From positions 2,232,001 to 2,296,000 of the forward strand of contig JBBMOL010000013.1 of the NCBI GenBank assembly GCA_037954665.1: a stretch of 64,000 nucleotides of DNA. The letters are read 5' to 3'. The DNA comes from Laguncularia racemosa. Lineage: Eukaryota > Streptophyta > Magnoliopsida > Myrtales > Combretaceae. The notes beneath the pieces are model-generated. The model was not told where the DNA came from and ran no database searches. It saw nothing but the letters and a program-made list of their open reading frames with translations. Positions 12,768-24,728 of the stretch are shown here, one piece after another (position 1 is the first letter of the stretch; each line of letters starts with the position of its first letter). The translations under genes were made by a program, and so were the position numbers.

Positions 12768-13748
12768 TCATCACGTGCACCAACCGTTTGCTCCTAGTCC
12801 TGGAAGAAGCTACTAAAATTACGATCCTTAGTCAGGAACAACTTTCAATGGGAACCCAATGATGAGTTGTCCATCTCACTATGGACGGACTATTGGCTTC
12901 CAATAGGCCCATTGGATACAATTTACAGTACAAGGGAGATTGGACGATCAGGTTTCCCATTGATGACCAAGCTTTGCTCTTTGATGGAACATAACATTTG
13001 GCGATTACTCGCCAATCCATTCTGGTTGGATTTCAACATCCTAGCCTACATGTAACTGAATGCCTCAAAATCTAAGTGACTCTATTAGATTCATTCTATA
13101 TTTGGGGACTACACTATCAAGAGCGGCTACAACTTCCTTAACCCTCTAGGTACCATTGTGCCTTAGCACAAAGTCATATAAAATAGGACTTCTCTACCTA
13201 GGCACTCTTTTATACTATAGCTGGCATGGATGGGTAAACTATTAACACTTGATAAACTAGTCTCTTGGGGAATTGCTACCTTTGCAACTTGCTTTCTCTA
13301 TCAGCAAGGCTTCGAAGATCACTCCCACCTTTTCTTCAATTGTGGATATACATCTCAGACATGGGAATCGGTCTGTTATCTTCTATAGTGCCCACCTTCC
13401 TTTAAGGATTGGTGGAGTGCTACAGCCTCATTAATTGCAATAGTCGAGTCCTCATCGCCCATCCTCCACACATGGAGGGCGGGATGGTTGCAACAGTCTA
13501 TTGCATATGTAGAACCCGTAATAAAGTATGCCTAAGTAATTGTCTCCCTAGTTTGAACTTCCAAGCTCATCAAATTAGAGCCTCTGCTACTCTTGTATCA
13601 AGATAATGTTTTCCCTTGTAACATTTTTTTCCGCCTTTATGATTTGAGATTTTTTTACCTCTCCATATATACTCGTGATGTACTTTTATTCGTCTTTTGA
13701 TGGTTGTATAATATTTTTGGATTAATAAATTATTAATTATCCAAAAAA
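12768..13748 (+). pseudogene. LINE-1 ORF2 C-terminus, 3' UTR and A tail
   Basis: Contains SISLWTDYWLPIGPL, HSFILWLAWMGKLLTLDKL and a zinc-binding-like segment ending HSHLFFNCGYTSQTW, as in the zf-RVT domain of plant LINEs, all with interrupting stops. It ends with a non-coding tail and ccaaaaaa directly before the target duplication. Confidence 0.75.
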
Positions 13749-13825
13749 GTTTCAATATGTGGTGGTATATAAATTTCGTCACCAACTATCCGTCCATATA
13801 TCGGTATCTAGAATTAATTAGCCCT

Positions 13826-16300
13826 TGGATCATTATAAGACCTTAACCAACTCAGCATCATTAGTTAGTACAACTCTATGTAGTTTGTTAGCCTACAAGA
13901 ATCAAGAGTAGTTGGGTTTGCTCCAGTAGTAAGCAATCAATGTTTGAAACAAAAAATGAACTCCTAGTTGTCTCAAAGTAATTAGACAACATTTTTCCCT
14001 TTAACAAGAAGATTGCAACTACTTGGAACTTCAACGAAGATAAGTGCTTAAATAGCATTGTTTCACATATGAAATCACACATTAAATATAGATACCCCCA
14101 TCTTGAGATAAAAGTATTATTGGTGCTTATATTATCGATTTTAGGCAATTAAATGTTTAAACTTTTATTTATAGTAATTTAGTGTCAATGATTTTAAAAA
14201 TAGGTCGTTTAAGTATCTCTATTACAAAACAAGACGTTAATTTTACCAATGTAGACCAATAGAAGGTTCCAAATTAATATCTATTTGTAATGGAAACATT
14301 TAAATGACTTATCTTTAAAAATATAGATATTAAATTAATAAAATAAAATTTTAGATGCTTAATTGCTTAAAATCAAAAGTACAAACACTCCTAGTGAGTG
14401 TGCCTTTGCTGCTCCATCAAATTTACCTTGATGAGTTATCTTACATTCCATCTCAGCTTCAAGTACTATAAAAGATTTGAAGCAACTGATCCAAGGAAAA
14501 GGCATCATTAGAGATACCTAGATGCGATAATTCACCAGAAAACAGTATTATTAAGAGTAATGCATCATTAATTAAGTTTGCTCATCTAGCTCTACGTATA
14601 TACCACTTTTAAGTTTAGTTCCTCAACCAATTGATATAAAAATTTATGCTCATAGATTGATGTGAAATTTAACATTTTATAATTTTAACACTCTCCTTCA
14701 TGCGTGGAATTTTTGGATATTAACAAAAGATCCATCACAGGTAAATAGTTAAGTGGGGAAAAGAATGGGCAAAAACTTGGGAGCTCCTACTCTAGTACTC
14801 TTGTGATTTTAGCTCCTTATCTCAACCAATTGATGTAAAAACTTAAATTTATAGATTAGCATAAGTTTTTATACTTTAGCAACCACCATCTTTTAAAATT
14901 AATAGAATTTTTTTTGGCTAGCAGTACCACTTAACAACCTAAGATTTCTAGCATTACCACTTTCATGGCCTTCCTTCAGCACAGCAGCCATGCACAAAGC
15001 AATTTCATCTTCAGTTGGTCTGTCGACTACATTGGCCGTATCTTCAGGCGAAGCAACTTCTTCTCATCGCCCAATAACAGTGACATTGCATGTGACACAC
15101 AAGTGCAATGGCCTCTACCTACAGGAAGAAGGCCATACCAAGGAGTAAAAGTAGGGCTAAAAATCATGGAGGAAACAGAACTGCGGCAAATGTTGGAAAA
15201 AATCACTGCTAATAGGGCCTGAATATCATACAATGTCAATCACTTTCTCTTTTTGGTAAGTAAGCTGAGACCATTTTGACTTGGAGGACAAAAACTCTAC
15301 CAGCAGATCACATGGCTAACTGAGTGTTTTAATACCAATTTCTTAAAAAAAAAATTTGCAAACCAATTTTAAACTGCATGTCTTCTTTAACCAAGAGTAG
15401 GTTCAAATACTGGCAAACATAAGGAAAAAAATGACGTACTTCTATTTCAAGGAGAAAATAAGCAAAAGCACCACATTCAGTGGGACTGGGCAAACTAAGG
15501 ATGAAGAAGCAATAGCTCCAGAGAAGACTTAAGAACAGGCTTGTTTTTGACATTGTCCCAGTTATATAACCTTTTTTTTTTTTTTGCTAAAAATATTTTT
15601 TTTGGGCTTAATGTCACAGTTACATACTTCCTCTGCAAGAATTCCTAAAAGGGAAAATAAACAGAAATAAGGGCGCAGAGACAGCAACGACAGAAGAGAC
15701 TTACGGATATGCTCCTATTTGACATCTTTCAGTAAAAAGAGCTTTGCAAGAGCCCCCCAAAAGAGATTATAAATGGAATTAGTACAGCATTCCATGAATC
15801 CAGCACACACTGTTATCAAAAGTAAATTTGAAAGAGAACAGGAGGAATACCAGTAGTTGTTCTACAGGGCTTGCCTCAAGAACAGGCACACAGACCACCG
15901 CAACTGCAGATGCAGATGGCCCAACAGTACTCGAGATTGGCACGTTATTTTCCGGCACTGTCAGGGGGGTCCAACTCTCATTTCATCCTGTCTTATAGTT
16001 CTGATTGCCCAATGATTTATTTCCCTCTTCAGAGCGTAGGAGATGATTTATATGTTGCATCAAGAAGATCCTCCAGTTGCTAGGTTTAGACGAAAATGAT
16101 AGGACCAAAATCTAACTGAATCAACCACTTCCAAGCATATAAATCATCCAGTAAGACCCAATCACCAGTTAAGTACAACTTACAATCTGCAGAGAAGTGG
16201 ACTTTCAGATCCACAAACTCCCACATTTTGTGAAGAGTTTTTAAAGCTTAGTTATTACCAGGCCAGCCCCTTGGGGATGCAAAAATGAGTTGAGATTTTT
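13826..16300 (-). pseudogene. Partial duplicate of KEG (two ankyrin exons with introns), decayed
   Basis: This block is colinear with about 61730-64000 of the KEG gene: exon, intron and flanking sequences match in order on the same strand. The homologue of the KEG exon at 62694-62851 is at 14958-15112; it keeps the donor and reads PLHLCVTC, then a TGA where KEG has Trp, then DEIALCMAAVLKEGHES, with one codon deleted. The homologue of exon 61757-61875 is at 13842-13937; its 5' part with the splice acceptor is deleted and stops fill the frame. The end resembles the right edge of the window, so the duplication may be longer in the source. No start, promoter or catalytic part is present. Confidence 0.85.
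14137..14374. mobile_element. MITE (238 bp) in the KEG duplicate
   Basis: The left end gattttaggcaattaaatg pairs with the complement of the right end, gattttaagcaattaagca, and the inverted similarity continues for about 90 bp per arm (for example aagtatctctattacaaa versus aaatgtttccattacaaa). It has no coding capacity. It is absent from the matching position of the KEG intron near 62020, so it inserted after the duplication. No convincing target duplication was found. Confidence 0.7.
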
Positions 16301-16330
16301 AGGATTTCATCATATACATATGACTTTCCA

Positions 16331-16763
16331 AAATACATTTTTCATTTTAAATATTTTTCATCTTTTCACGTGGATTTCTATTTAAGATCGTTATGAAAGC
16401 CAAGGCAAAAGGAAATTGTATTGTCCAAATATATATACACACCCTCAAATCCTCACATATTCATAATTCTACAAGTATCAAACTTCTTCATAAAGTTCCT
16501 TATTCATTGACTTTACAAAGTTATACACGAAAGAAAGATGCGGTGTTTCATGTGCCCGTAGGTATCAAAGAAAAAAAAAAGAAAGAATTTACAAGTTAAA
16601 AAAAATTTGAAAATAATAATCATCGCTAAGATAATTAATTAATAAAAGTCATTTTCGATTAATCAGTGTAATTAGTATAGAATATCTCAATTGCAAAGAA
16701 CTGATTCAATATTACAGACCAGCTCTCCCCAAAACATACATAAAAGATGATGTCGGACAAGAA
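16331..16763. other. Spacer before LYR gene, nothing recognised
   Basis: AT-rich spacer and presumably the 3' UTR of the minus-strand LYR gene. No supported gene. Confidence 0.4.
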
Positions 16764-17306
16764 TCAGCGAGACCCGCCACCGCCGCCGGCTCGTTCCCTT
16801 TCGACCTGCTGCCTCTGCTTCTCAACCAACTTATCGATCGCCGATTCCACCGCCTCTCTACCTCCAATCAGGAGTTTCGTAACAACCTCTGGATCCTTCT
16901 CGAACCGCGCTTCCTCGATCTCCTTCCGCGCGTTCTCTCTCAACACGTCTCTCCACAGCCTCCCACGCGCGTCGGGCCACACGAAGAACCGAGTCACTCG
17001 GATTATGTCCCTGTAGAGGCTCAGCGCCTCCCGCCGTTGGCTCGTGAGCCGGCGCCGGCTCAAAAACTCATCCTCCTCGTCGTCTAGCGATTTGTTAGCA
17101 TCTTTCTTTGCTACATGTCTTTCGAAAAGCTCTTCGATAGTGTCGGGACCGTTGTGTATGGGACGGCGGTGGCTTGGTGAGTCAACGCGTCGAAGGTTCG
17201 ACAAATAGATCGTTAGGTTTCGCCATTTTTGAAGCTTCGTGCTCATCTCTCTCCTTTTCTGATTTTGATTCCGTTGGTTTTGGTTTAGGGAAGAAGACTG
17301 GGACAT
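16764..17306 (-). CDS. LYR-motif (Complex1_LYR) protein
   Basis: A single-exon 180-residue open frame. Residues 97-99 are the LYR tripeptide in EALSLYRDIIRVTRFF, followed by WPDARGRLWRDVLRENARKE and then DPEVVTKLLIGGREAVESAI, the pattern of plant Complex1_LYR proteins (Fe-S cluster or respiratory-complex assembly factors, usually mitochondrial; the Arabidopsis relative is, as I recall, EMB1793). The C-terminus is a basic helix followed by a Gly tract. Two in-frame starts exist, M1 and M21 (MSTKLQKWRN). The Asn/Gln-rich first 20 residues are unlike the rest, so M21 could be the true start. The coding region is far more GC-rich than its surroundings, and no defect was seen. Confidence 0.88.
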   Translation of the reverse strand: MSQSSSLNQNQRNQNQKRREMSTKLQKWRNLTIYLSNLRRVDSPSHRRPIHNGPDTIEELFERHVAKKDANKSLDDEEDEFLSRRRLTSQRREALSLYRDIIRVTRFFVWPDARGRLWRDVLRENARKEIEEARFEKDPEVVTKLLIGGREAVESAIDKLVEKQRQQVERERAGGGGGSR

Positions 17307-17354
17307 GGGCTTGGTAGTGTTGAAATTGAAGTGGGCCTGTTAATGTGCTTTTCT

Positions 17355-17451
17355 AGTTTAAAGCCCGTGAATGTAGAAGATAATTAGCGCGCAAAATAAA
17401 AATAAATAAAAAGATCAGTTAAATATACTCGTTTTTCACGGGCTTTAAACT
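17355..17451. repeat. Perfect 17-bp inverted repeat upstream of the LYR gene
   Basis: agtttaaagcccgtgaa at 17355-17371 is exactly complementary to ttcacgggctttaaact at 17435-17451, separated by 63 bp of AT-rich sequence. It lies 49-145 bp upstream of the LYR start codon, in the promoter/5' UTR zone of that minus-strand gene. It could form a hairpin in RNA or be a pair of binding sites; function unknown. Confidence 0.85.
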
Positions 17452-18318
17452 TGAGTCGCGATAGCGGTTGGTAAAAAATAAAAAATAAAAAATTATAAAA
17501 GCGGTATAAATAAAGGATTTTTATTATATATCGTTGATGTATCATTTTAAGTTTTAAAATGAATTTTAATATAATTTATGTCACATCACGATTTTTAAGA
17601 AAGTTATAATAATTATATGTATTGATATGCTTTATTTATATCATGTTATTTTTCATTGTGTATTTAAATTTAAATTCAAACTTTTTTTTTCCTCTTTAAA
17701 AATAACCTATGAAGTAATAAAATGCAATGCTAATTATAAAGAAGAATTAATTGATCATTTTGATTCATAGTTAAAAGTCTATAAATGAATACATTTCTCA
17801 CTTTTTTAATGCAGAATAATATGAAGGTGTTGACTATTGGAACACTTAAGCTGAATGCGACGATTACAAGATTTTGAAAATATGTGAAAGTAATGTAAGT
17901 GTGGGCTTTAAGATAGAAGTTTACTTAATAAAATGATATGCTCGTTTCAAAAAATTTATTTGTTATGTATTAAAAAAGCGAAAAGCTTTATTCTTTTGGA
18001 TGTTTAACAATGCGGTAGATCAGCAAATGAATATATTCCTCTTTATAAGAAATATCATATATTATTTTCTAATAAATTAAAAAGTAGATAGAGAATATAG
18101 GAGTAATAGATAAATGTATCCTTAATGCATATATTTTAATAACATTCTTGATCGAAGATGTGACACATAATAAAATAAGATTTATATATAATAATAAGAC
18201 AATTAAACAACTAAATGGAGAAATAAATATCTTCCCATTCGTGCAATTCTGACTCGAACCGGTTGGCTTCTTCAAGAGCTTGTCCTCCGAATGGTTCTAA
18301 AGAGCTCTCTGTGGACGC

Positions 18319-18528
18319 TTATTGGACGGACCGGTGGAACGGCCGTACAGCCGGTGGTGTGAAGGACGGCTCGAACGGATTCAGTTCTTGCAATTTCCTT
18401 CTCTTTGCAACTTTCACCGGTCTCCATGTTTTCAATTCCCCAACCCAAAACGTTACAGGATCAATCTTCCTATGTACAATAGAGTCCGGAAACTTCGCTA
18501 AGTGAACTGTTTGATCACCAAATGCACT
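18319..18528 (-). pseudogene. Unrecognised coding-like fragment
   Basis: The minus strand is open for about 69 codons with non-repetitive, protein-like composition: AFGDQTVHLAKFPDSIVHR, then VTFWVGELKTWRPVKVAKRR, then NPFEPSFTPPAVRP, ending at a TAA at 18319-18321. It has no ATG at its 5' end and a stop precedes it, so it would be a last exon or a fragment of a decayed gene. Base composition is richer in GC than the flanks. I do not recognise the family. Confidence 0.35.
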
Positions 18529-19937
18529 TCAAATTCTTCAACTACATGCCTTTTATCCTCATTGGGTGCACTAGTCTAGATCTGTTGAACTAGATTTTGT
18601 AGCCCTCGAGCTTAATTATCGGTCCAAGTGACTCTTGATCCCCATCGGACTTCCTCTCTTTAAAGGGAAATGAGTTAATTAGGTAAATTAAGTTTTGAAA
18701 AAAAGAAAAGAAAAGAATTAGGTAAATTAAGTGTTGCCAAAACTCCTCTTCTAATCTTTTAAGTTACTAAACAAGATGCTTCCTTCCACTTGATTTCTAC
18801 CTAGCTAAACAGTCCGCCAACAAATCATGCGAATTGTGCACCTGCATGTATTTGGGTGATTGGGAAGTAGGTCAATAGAACTAATTTCTATAAAAGAAAA
18901 AAAAATGAATATACAATTTTATCATTTATTACTTATATACAAACCATGCCCACACATAGACACATAAAATTTGGCCAAATTTGAAGGGTAGGTCTATTTA
19001 TTATATTTATATCTATATTATTAAGCAAATACTTTTCTTTTATTGACTCACACTATATACCTTATAAAACACACAACTTAATGCTAAAATATAAAGATTG
19101 TGGATTATGGATAAAAGTAATGGAGTTGGTATAAACATACTTCATATAAAACAATATATATATATATATGATAAACCAATACAATAATATATAATGAGAA
19201 AATTACAAGCGATGGGATCAACATTTAGAAAAAAATTTAAATAAAGAATTGAGTTTTTAAGTGATTGAATAAAGTATCAATATTATGTCAAGTGGTTTCA
19301 ATAGAGAATCTCATCATGATACTGTTATAGCACTATAAAATTGAATTGATATGACACGTTTACGGGATAATGATAGAATCCTTTGTTTAAAACCACTTAA
19401 TATAATATTAATATCAATTTTAATTACTTGAAAGTTTAATCTCTATTCTAACCACTTAGCATGATATTGATCTTCATTAGTTTAGGTATTTTACATTTTT
19501 AGGATGCATGTATCTAATTCCAATTTATGGCATTTCTATAGCTATTTATTTTATGATGCCAACAAAGGTCAATTTACCATGTTAAAGTTCGCTTGCGTAA
19601 TATGGCAATTTGACTCTCATATGCTTAAAAAGGAGGAAGGGTGACTTTTAGTTTAGCACTAACCCTAGATCGCTTGTGCCATAACCACTTCTATCTAATA
19701 TATAAAACTTATTTACCAAAGTCATTCAACTCACATAAAAGATTTAGAATAAGATAGAATTCACATAATTTTCACCAAATAAGTTCAAATACAGTTTATT
19801 ATCAACTTACGGACAACTACACCAAAAATCCACTCGAGTGAATTCAACAGGTTTATGAAAATAATTAGCCATTTTAAATAATCATTTTCTTTTATTTTCC
19901 GATCAATTCAAATTATATGTTGATAATTAATATCCAT
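18529..19937. other. AT-rich spacer, nothing recognised
   Basis: AT-rich intergenic DNA with a short (TA)n tract near 19146-19170. No supported gene, RNA or element ends. Confidence 0.5.
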
Positions 19938-20145
19938 AAAAAATTTTGACCAGTCATTTTGGTTATATGGAATTGCTTTTTATAGAGAGAGAAATTGCTC
20001 TCCTTTCTTTCTAAAAAACCACCATATGAAACCACTTTTCTTTGGTCTCCCATAACCACCCTCAACCCTTCTCAATCCCCTCTTTTCCTTCTTACCTCTT
20101 CTTCACTTGTCCTTTTCTATTTTCCTTTACTCCTAACCATAGCTA

Positions 20146-20529
20146 GTGGTTTATCTAACCGAAACCCCACTGGTGGTTTCCACCACTCCTTGGGAGCAAG
20201 GTTCCCTCAAAACTTCTTTCGCAACTAAGACTTCGGAAACCATGTCTCCATTTCCAAGGAAACTGACCCGATTTCCTCTACTAGTGACTACCCTATGCAA
20301 CCCTCACAAGCTTCCCTACTCGAGACCTACAACATTGGAGAAAAAGCAAATATTGCATCAGGTCCCCAAAAAGGTGAAGGCCTTTCTACTTTTGACAAGA
20401 ATTTCTTTTGGCAAAAAAGAGAAGGACTTTTCTATTGAGGAAAAATATAATGTTAACTTTTTTTCCTCTTTTGAAAATACTACATTGGAGCAAGTGAATG
20501 ATCTGATGGACAATTTGGAAAAGCAAAAC
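20146..20529 (+). pseudogene. LINE-2 ORF1, 5' fragment
   Basis: The frame from 20146 ends just inside the inserted LTR. It includes FSIEEKYNVNFFSSFENTT and LEQVNDLMDNLEKQN, matching the start of ORF1 in LINE-1. It is truncated by the Athila insertion. Confidence 0.6.
20525..20529. repeat. Athila element target-site duplication, left
   Basis: aaaac precedes the left LTR and is repeated at 38276-38280 after the right LTR. Confidence 0.85.
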
Positions 20530-21892
20530 TAATGGACGCTCTTCTGATTGTATCAAATTATAAATTTATAAACCCAAAAAAAATTTAATGATCGAGCTAG
20601 GTAAGTGTACTTATCTAATGTAATATAGATTTTGGTGGGTGTCATCCTCAAGGATCTTGAAAATAAGTATTAGTATTACATTTTTTCCACTATCTAGTCT
20701 AAATCTTAATAGGAGATTAATTATTTGAACTACTGATTAACTAATATAACAACCTTAAGATTAATTATAATTTCTTTAATAGATGAATTCAATCACAAAA
20801 CATACCATTTATCTTAATCTACTCTAAACTTTAACTTTCTTATAATAAGGTATCGATTAACAAATTATTTATACTTTACATTGCAGGAATTCTTAATTAA
20901 ACCAATTACTCCATCGAGTTAATTAATTCTTAACCTTACATGGAATAATGGAAACCTCTCTCTCACTATCACCATATCAGATTTCATTAAAATTCATAAT
21001 TCCCAAATAAAGATTTAATCCTTATGTAGAAAATTGAAGTTTTTTATTTATGAAGATTTATCTTATTAGATGAAACCTCTTTCTATCTAACAAGAATCAT
21101 ACATACAATTAATTTGCTTGCATAAATTATTTACAAAAAAAATCAGAATACATGAATAAATACAAAGGCATAAACTCTTTATTATTCAATAAACACTTTA
21201 ATCACATAGTTTAGAGTTTCACAAGATGCAAGATATATAAATCTAATCTTCCATGGAATTTACAATAAGTACAAAGCCTCTAGAGGAATAACAAGTAATC
21301 ATGATAAAAAGAATAAACCCTTGTAGATGTTTTGTGATCTCCGATGATGCTCTAACAATTAGAGCTTTTAAATGCCTTGATGATCTTTAAGTTTGTAACT
21401 CTGCTCTCCTAAGGTTTTTTAGAGTGATTAAGAATAATAAAAGGTTAGAGCTCCTCTCAAATTGCGAAATGAATCGAGTATTTATAATTTTAGAAACATG
21501 GATAACATGCACGACCTATTGCACGCTTGTGCTTAGGATCGCGTACTCTAAAATTTCTTCATTTTCTTCTCTGGTTAGATTTCTTCCTTCAGCAATACTC
21601 TCTACACAACTTGTGCAGTATCCATGGCACATTTTCAAGATGTATTTGATCTCTTTTTGCCCTCTAACACTAGTGTCTACTTAGCCATGCTGAAGGTTGT
21701 ATATATGTGGAAATCATTCTTTTCTATACTTTGCCAAATTTCACCTTGTTTTTTCTTGAACCTTCTTTAAATCCTTCAACTGTCTTTTTAAACCTTGAAA
21801 TCAAATATTAAGCACTTAAGTATCATTTTCTTGATAAATTCACATAAAATTCATACAAAATTATTTCCAATGAATACTTTGGACACTTATCA
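20530..21892 (-). repeat. Athila 3' LTR
   Basis: Matches 36890-38275 over its length (for example tcaaattataaatttataaa near the start and gacacttatca at the end). On the coding (minus) strand it begins TGATAAGTGTC, and it sits after the polypurine tract, so it is the 3' LTR. Small indels separate the two LTRs. Confidence 0.92.
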
Positions 21893-21905
21893 AACTTTCC
21901 CACAT
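21893..21905 (-). promoter_or_regulatory. Athila polypurine tract
   Basis: On the minus strand atgtgggaaagtt lies directly before the 3' LTR, where plus-strand synthesis would prime. Confidence 0.6.
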
Positions 21906-23270
21906 TTAACTGCTTGCTTATCCTCAAGTAAGGAAAATAAGGACAAGAGAAAGATTTTATCATCAATTGTACTCATCATGAACTTTAAATTATAAGCATT
22001 ATTCTTTACTTAATTAATCCTCAGTAACTCATTAGTGCCTATCGCTCAAACCTGCCATAATTGTATGTGTACTTGACATACAATAATTAGACTTTTCAGA
22101 TTAATCTAAGTAAATTAAACTATTATTCTTACCATTTAGCAACCGCCTTCAAAGTCATAGAGGAAACAACAAATCAAACAAAGTCAAAGTTGCCTGGTCA
22201 CATCTTGCCACTTACTAAAAAGCATATAAACATTCAATTATTTCTTTAAGTACAACAACAAGAAGTGAAAGTATATGACATCTATTATTCCCTTGGATTA
22301 TTTTCCTTTCTCTTTCAAGTCTCTTTAAAATTTTTATTTAAACTTGGTCAATTATTATTAATTTGATTTTTTTTTTCAATTTAGTTCAATTCAATAGAGC
22401 CAAGTAACCCATGTAGCGGGCTTTTAGCCGATAATCTTGGGCTTATTATGTAAGTTAATAGACGTTATCCCCTTGATGGAGGGCGTCCTTATGAACTTAT
22501 TTACCTGAGTTATAAGACTCGCTAAACTTACCTTTTTTTTTTTTATAATTCTTAAAGTTATGGTAATTTTATTGGTCGGTCGATCTTAGGACAAACGACC
22601 TTAGGTGACCAGGTTTTATAGGGACCTCATCGAACTTCCCTTACCTTAACACATAGGGACTCAATAATGATACTTATAACCTAGGTGCAAAGGCTTTTTT
22701 CTTTTTCTTTTTTTGTTAGTTTAAATACTTAATTTATTTTCAAAGAGACCGTTTTAAAAAAGAAACACTAAGTTAACAATTTCATATGCCTTTTTTCACA
22801 AAAAGTTAAAAGAGCTCTTAAAATGATCGAGTATTAAGTATATTAGCTAGTTAGTTTAAAAACACAACCAATTCACTTGAAACTAAGGATTTCCATTTAC
22901 TTCATAACTCTAAAATCAACTATTAAATAGCATATAGATTTACCTCACTTGGATTTCATCCTAAAACTCTAGCTAAGTATACCAAGCCCAACAATAGGTG
23001 AGTAAGGTATACAAAGTCACTACTTTTACATATGTGTATAAAAAACGTTACTTTTATATTTTAATGAATACAATTTCAAGGTCCTTACTTTTCAACAATT
23101 CAAAATTAAAATTAAACCTCAATTGCAAACTTGTAAATGGGGGAATTTGATCAACAAGTGAATAAGGAATATAAACAATTCAAAACCTAATTTCTTTTGT
23201 CTATATATCCCTTCCTCACACTTATCTAAGACATTGTCCCCAAGGTCATCCTAAAGCAAGCACACATAGG

Positions 23271-23273
<3 letters not shown>

Positions 23274-23302
<29 letters not shown>
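23274..23302. repeat. (GA)n microsatellite
   Basis: About 14 uninterrupted GA units within the non-coding 3' region of the Athila element. Confidence 0.95.
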
Positions 23303-23306
<4 letters not shown>

Positions 23307-23666
23307 AAAAAGGACACTAAGAACTTTCTCGGTTTTCATCATTTGTTGAGTTATGAATCTATCAAATCAAAAGTTGTGCAGAATTGACCCTAAAAGAACG
23401 AAAACACAAAAACTAAAAAATGAAAACAAAAATTAGCCTATCATGGTCCAAAAAAATAAAACATTCAACAAATTTAGATAAAAAATCTTCCCATGAAGGA
23501 GTTCAATTAGTTACAAACCATATGCAGAAAATAGAACGTTTATTATTAGGAGAAAAAGGGCATAAGTAGGAAAGCGTAGAGCTAGCAGACAATCTAGCTC
23601 TCAATCTTCCTCCTCATTGCTGTTGTCATCCTCTATTTTAGCTTCGTCATCTACCTGATCATCTTC

Positions 23667-24376
23667 CTAGTCCACATTCTCATCATTATCCCCCTTATCT
23701 ACCTCTTTAGTATCATTTACCTCTTCCTCAAAACTAGAGGATGCAATAATAACTAGGTCCTTTCCACATTTCCTAGATGTCTTAGAAGTAGTGTTGTCGG
23801 GTGAACTAGTCTTCGGGGAAGATTCATATGTAGGTAGATCAACTGGTGGTGGGGGAAAAATAGCTAGTGAGTTTCCCCAAGAATGCCCAAATCGCACCTC
23901 TGAAACACTTGTTTTTCTTCCCTTCCCTTTAGTTTAGTTTCCTCTCTTCTTGAAATTCTCGTTTCAATTTTTGAATCTCACTCTCAAGAGGTAGGGCTTG
24001 GGAAGTAGATGTAGCAAAATGGGTAGAAACTTCTCTAGGAGGAATAGAATACCTTAATGGAGTAAGGAGATCAATCAACTTTACCATTCCCCAAAGCTAG
24101 AACAGGCCATCAGAAATTTTTGCGGTAGGTATGCTTAGGTTAACTAGGTCAGGCGCTTGAAAGATATCATAACCCTTTAGGTTATTTGTAATATAGTACC
24201 TACAATATATTCCCTTGGCTCTAGGATTAGTAGCCTTCTAGTATAAGAACTTAGAAACTTCCAAGTCTACATTGATCTTAAATTTAGTAGCCATGCTATA
24301 GAGATAAAAGATTTCAATGTTATTATCACGCTATGGCTGCTTTTTCGTCATGTTATAGTATGTGCTAATAGATGAT
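23667..24376 (-). pseudogene. Athila extra (post-integrase) ORF, distal part
   Basis: The minus strand reads YLYSMATKFKINVDLEVSKF, IYCRYYITNNLKGYDIFQA and LRYSIPPREVSTHFATSTSQ, then an acidic stretch, with stops between. Text of this kind follows integrase in Athila-type elements. It is the continuation of the frame at 30083-30430, cut apart by the nested element. Confidence 0.55.
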
Positions 24377-24663
24377 TCTAAATACCCCATTTTTGCCCTT
24401 TAATCACAAATAATATTTAATTCTTTATTTTTTTCATTTTTTTCAATTTTTCTTCTATTTCGCAAGAATAAAAGAAAAAAATATTGAAAAAAATAAAATA
24501 AATAGGAATAATACACCAATTTTGGAAAATGATGATAGAAATAATAATAAAAGATGTTAAATAATTTTTACAATTTTTTTGAATTTTAAAATAATATAAA
24601 AATAATAAAAATTGTAATGCGTATATATAATTTGCGATTAATAAAAAAAATGAGAAAGTGGGT

Positions 24664-24728
24664 TAGCCCAACTAGTTCGGTCTTTGACCTTAAGCCTGTA
24701 GCGGGGGTTCGGTCGCGTGTTCAAATCG
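24664..24728 (+). promoter_or_regulatory. tRNA-like A and B box motifs in left LTR
   Basis: tagcccaactag (24664-24675) fits the Pol III A-box pattern TRGYNNARNNGG at all but one position, and tgttcaaatcg (24718-24728) fits the B box (GGTTCRANTCC) apart from its first and last bases. A T run follows at about 24751. No tRNA cloverleaf is formed. It looks like a fossil tRNA-derived (SINE-like) head built into the LTR. Confidence 0.45.

Larger units (their letters stand above)
8077..13748 (+). mobile_element. LINE-1: full-length L1-type LINE (5.67 kb)
   Basis: A non-LTR retrotransposon with exact 15-bp target-site duplications, a 5' UTR, a degenerate ORF1 (DUF4283 plus zinc-knuckle remnant), an ORF2 with endonuclease, reverse transcriptase and a C-terminal zinc-binding region, and a short A tail (ccaaaaaa). 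Many in-frame stops and frameshifts break both ORFs, so the copy is inactive, although the RT catalytic FADD is preserved. The flanking duplication has no mismatch. It belongs to the same lineage as LINE-2 and LINE-3 in this window, sharing the 5' motif near gctctcc and matching ORF1 blocks. Confidence 0.93.

Noticed and set aside
16747..17016. Plus-strand ORF with Pro/Ser-rich start
   Set aside because: Antisense shadow of the LYR-motif gene.
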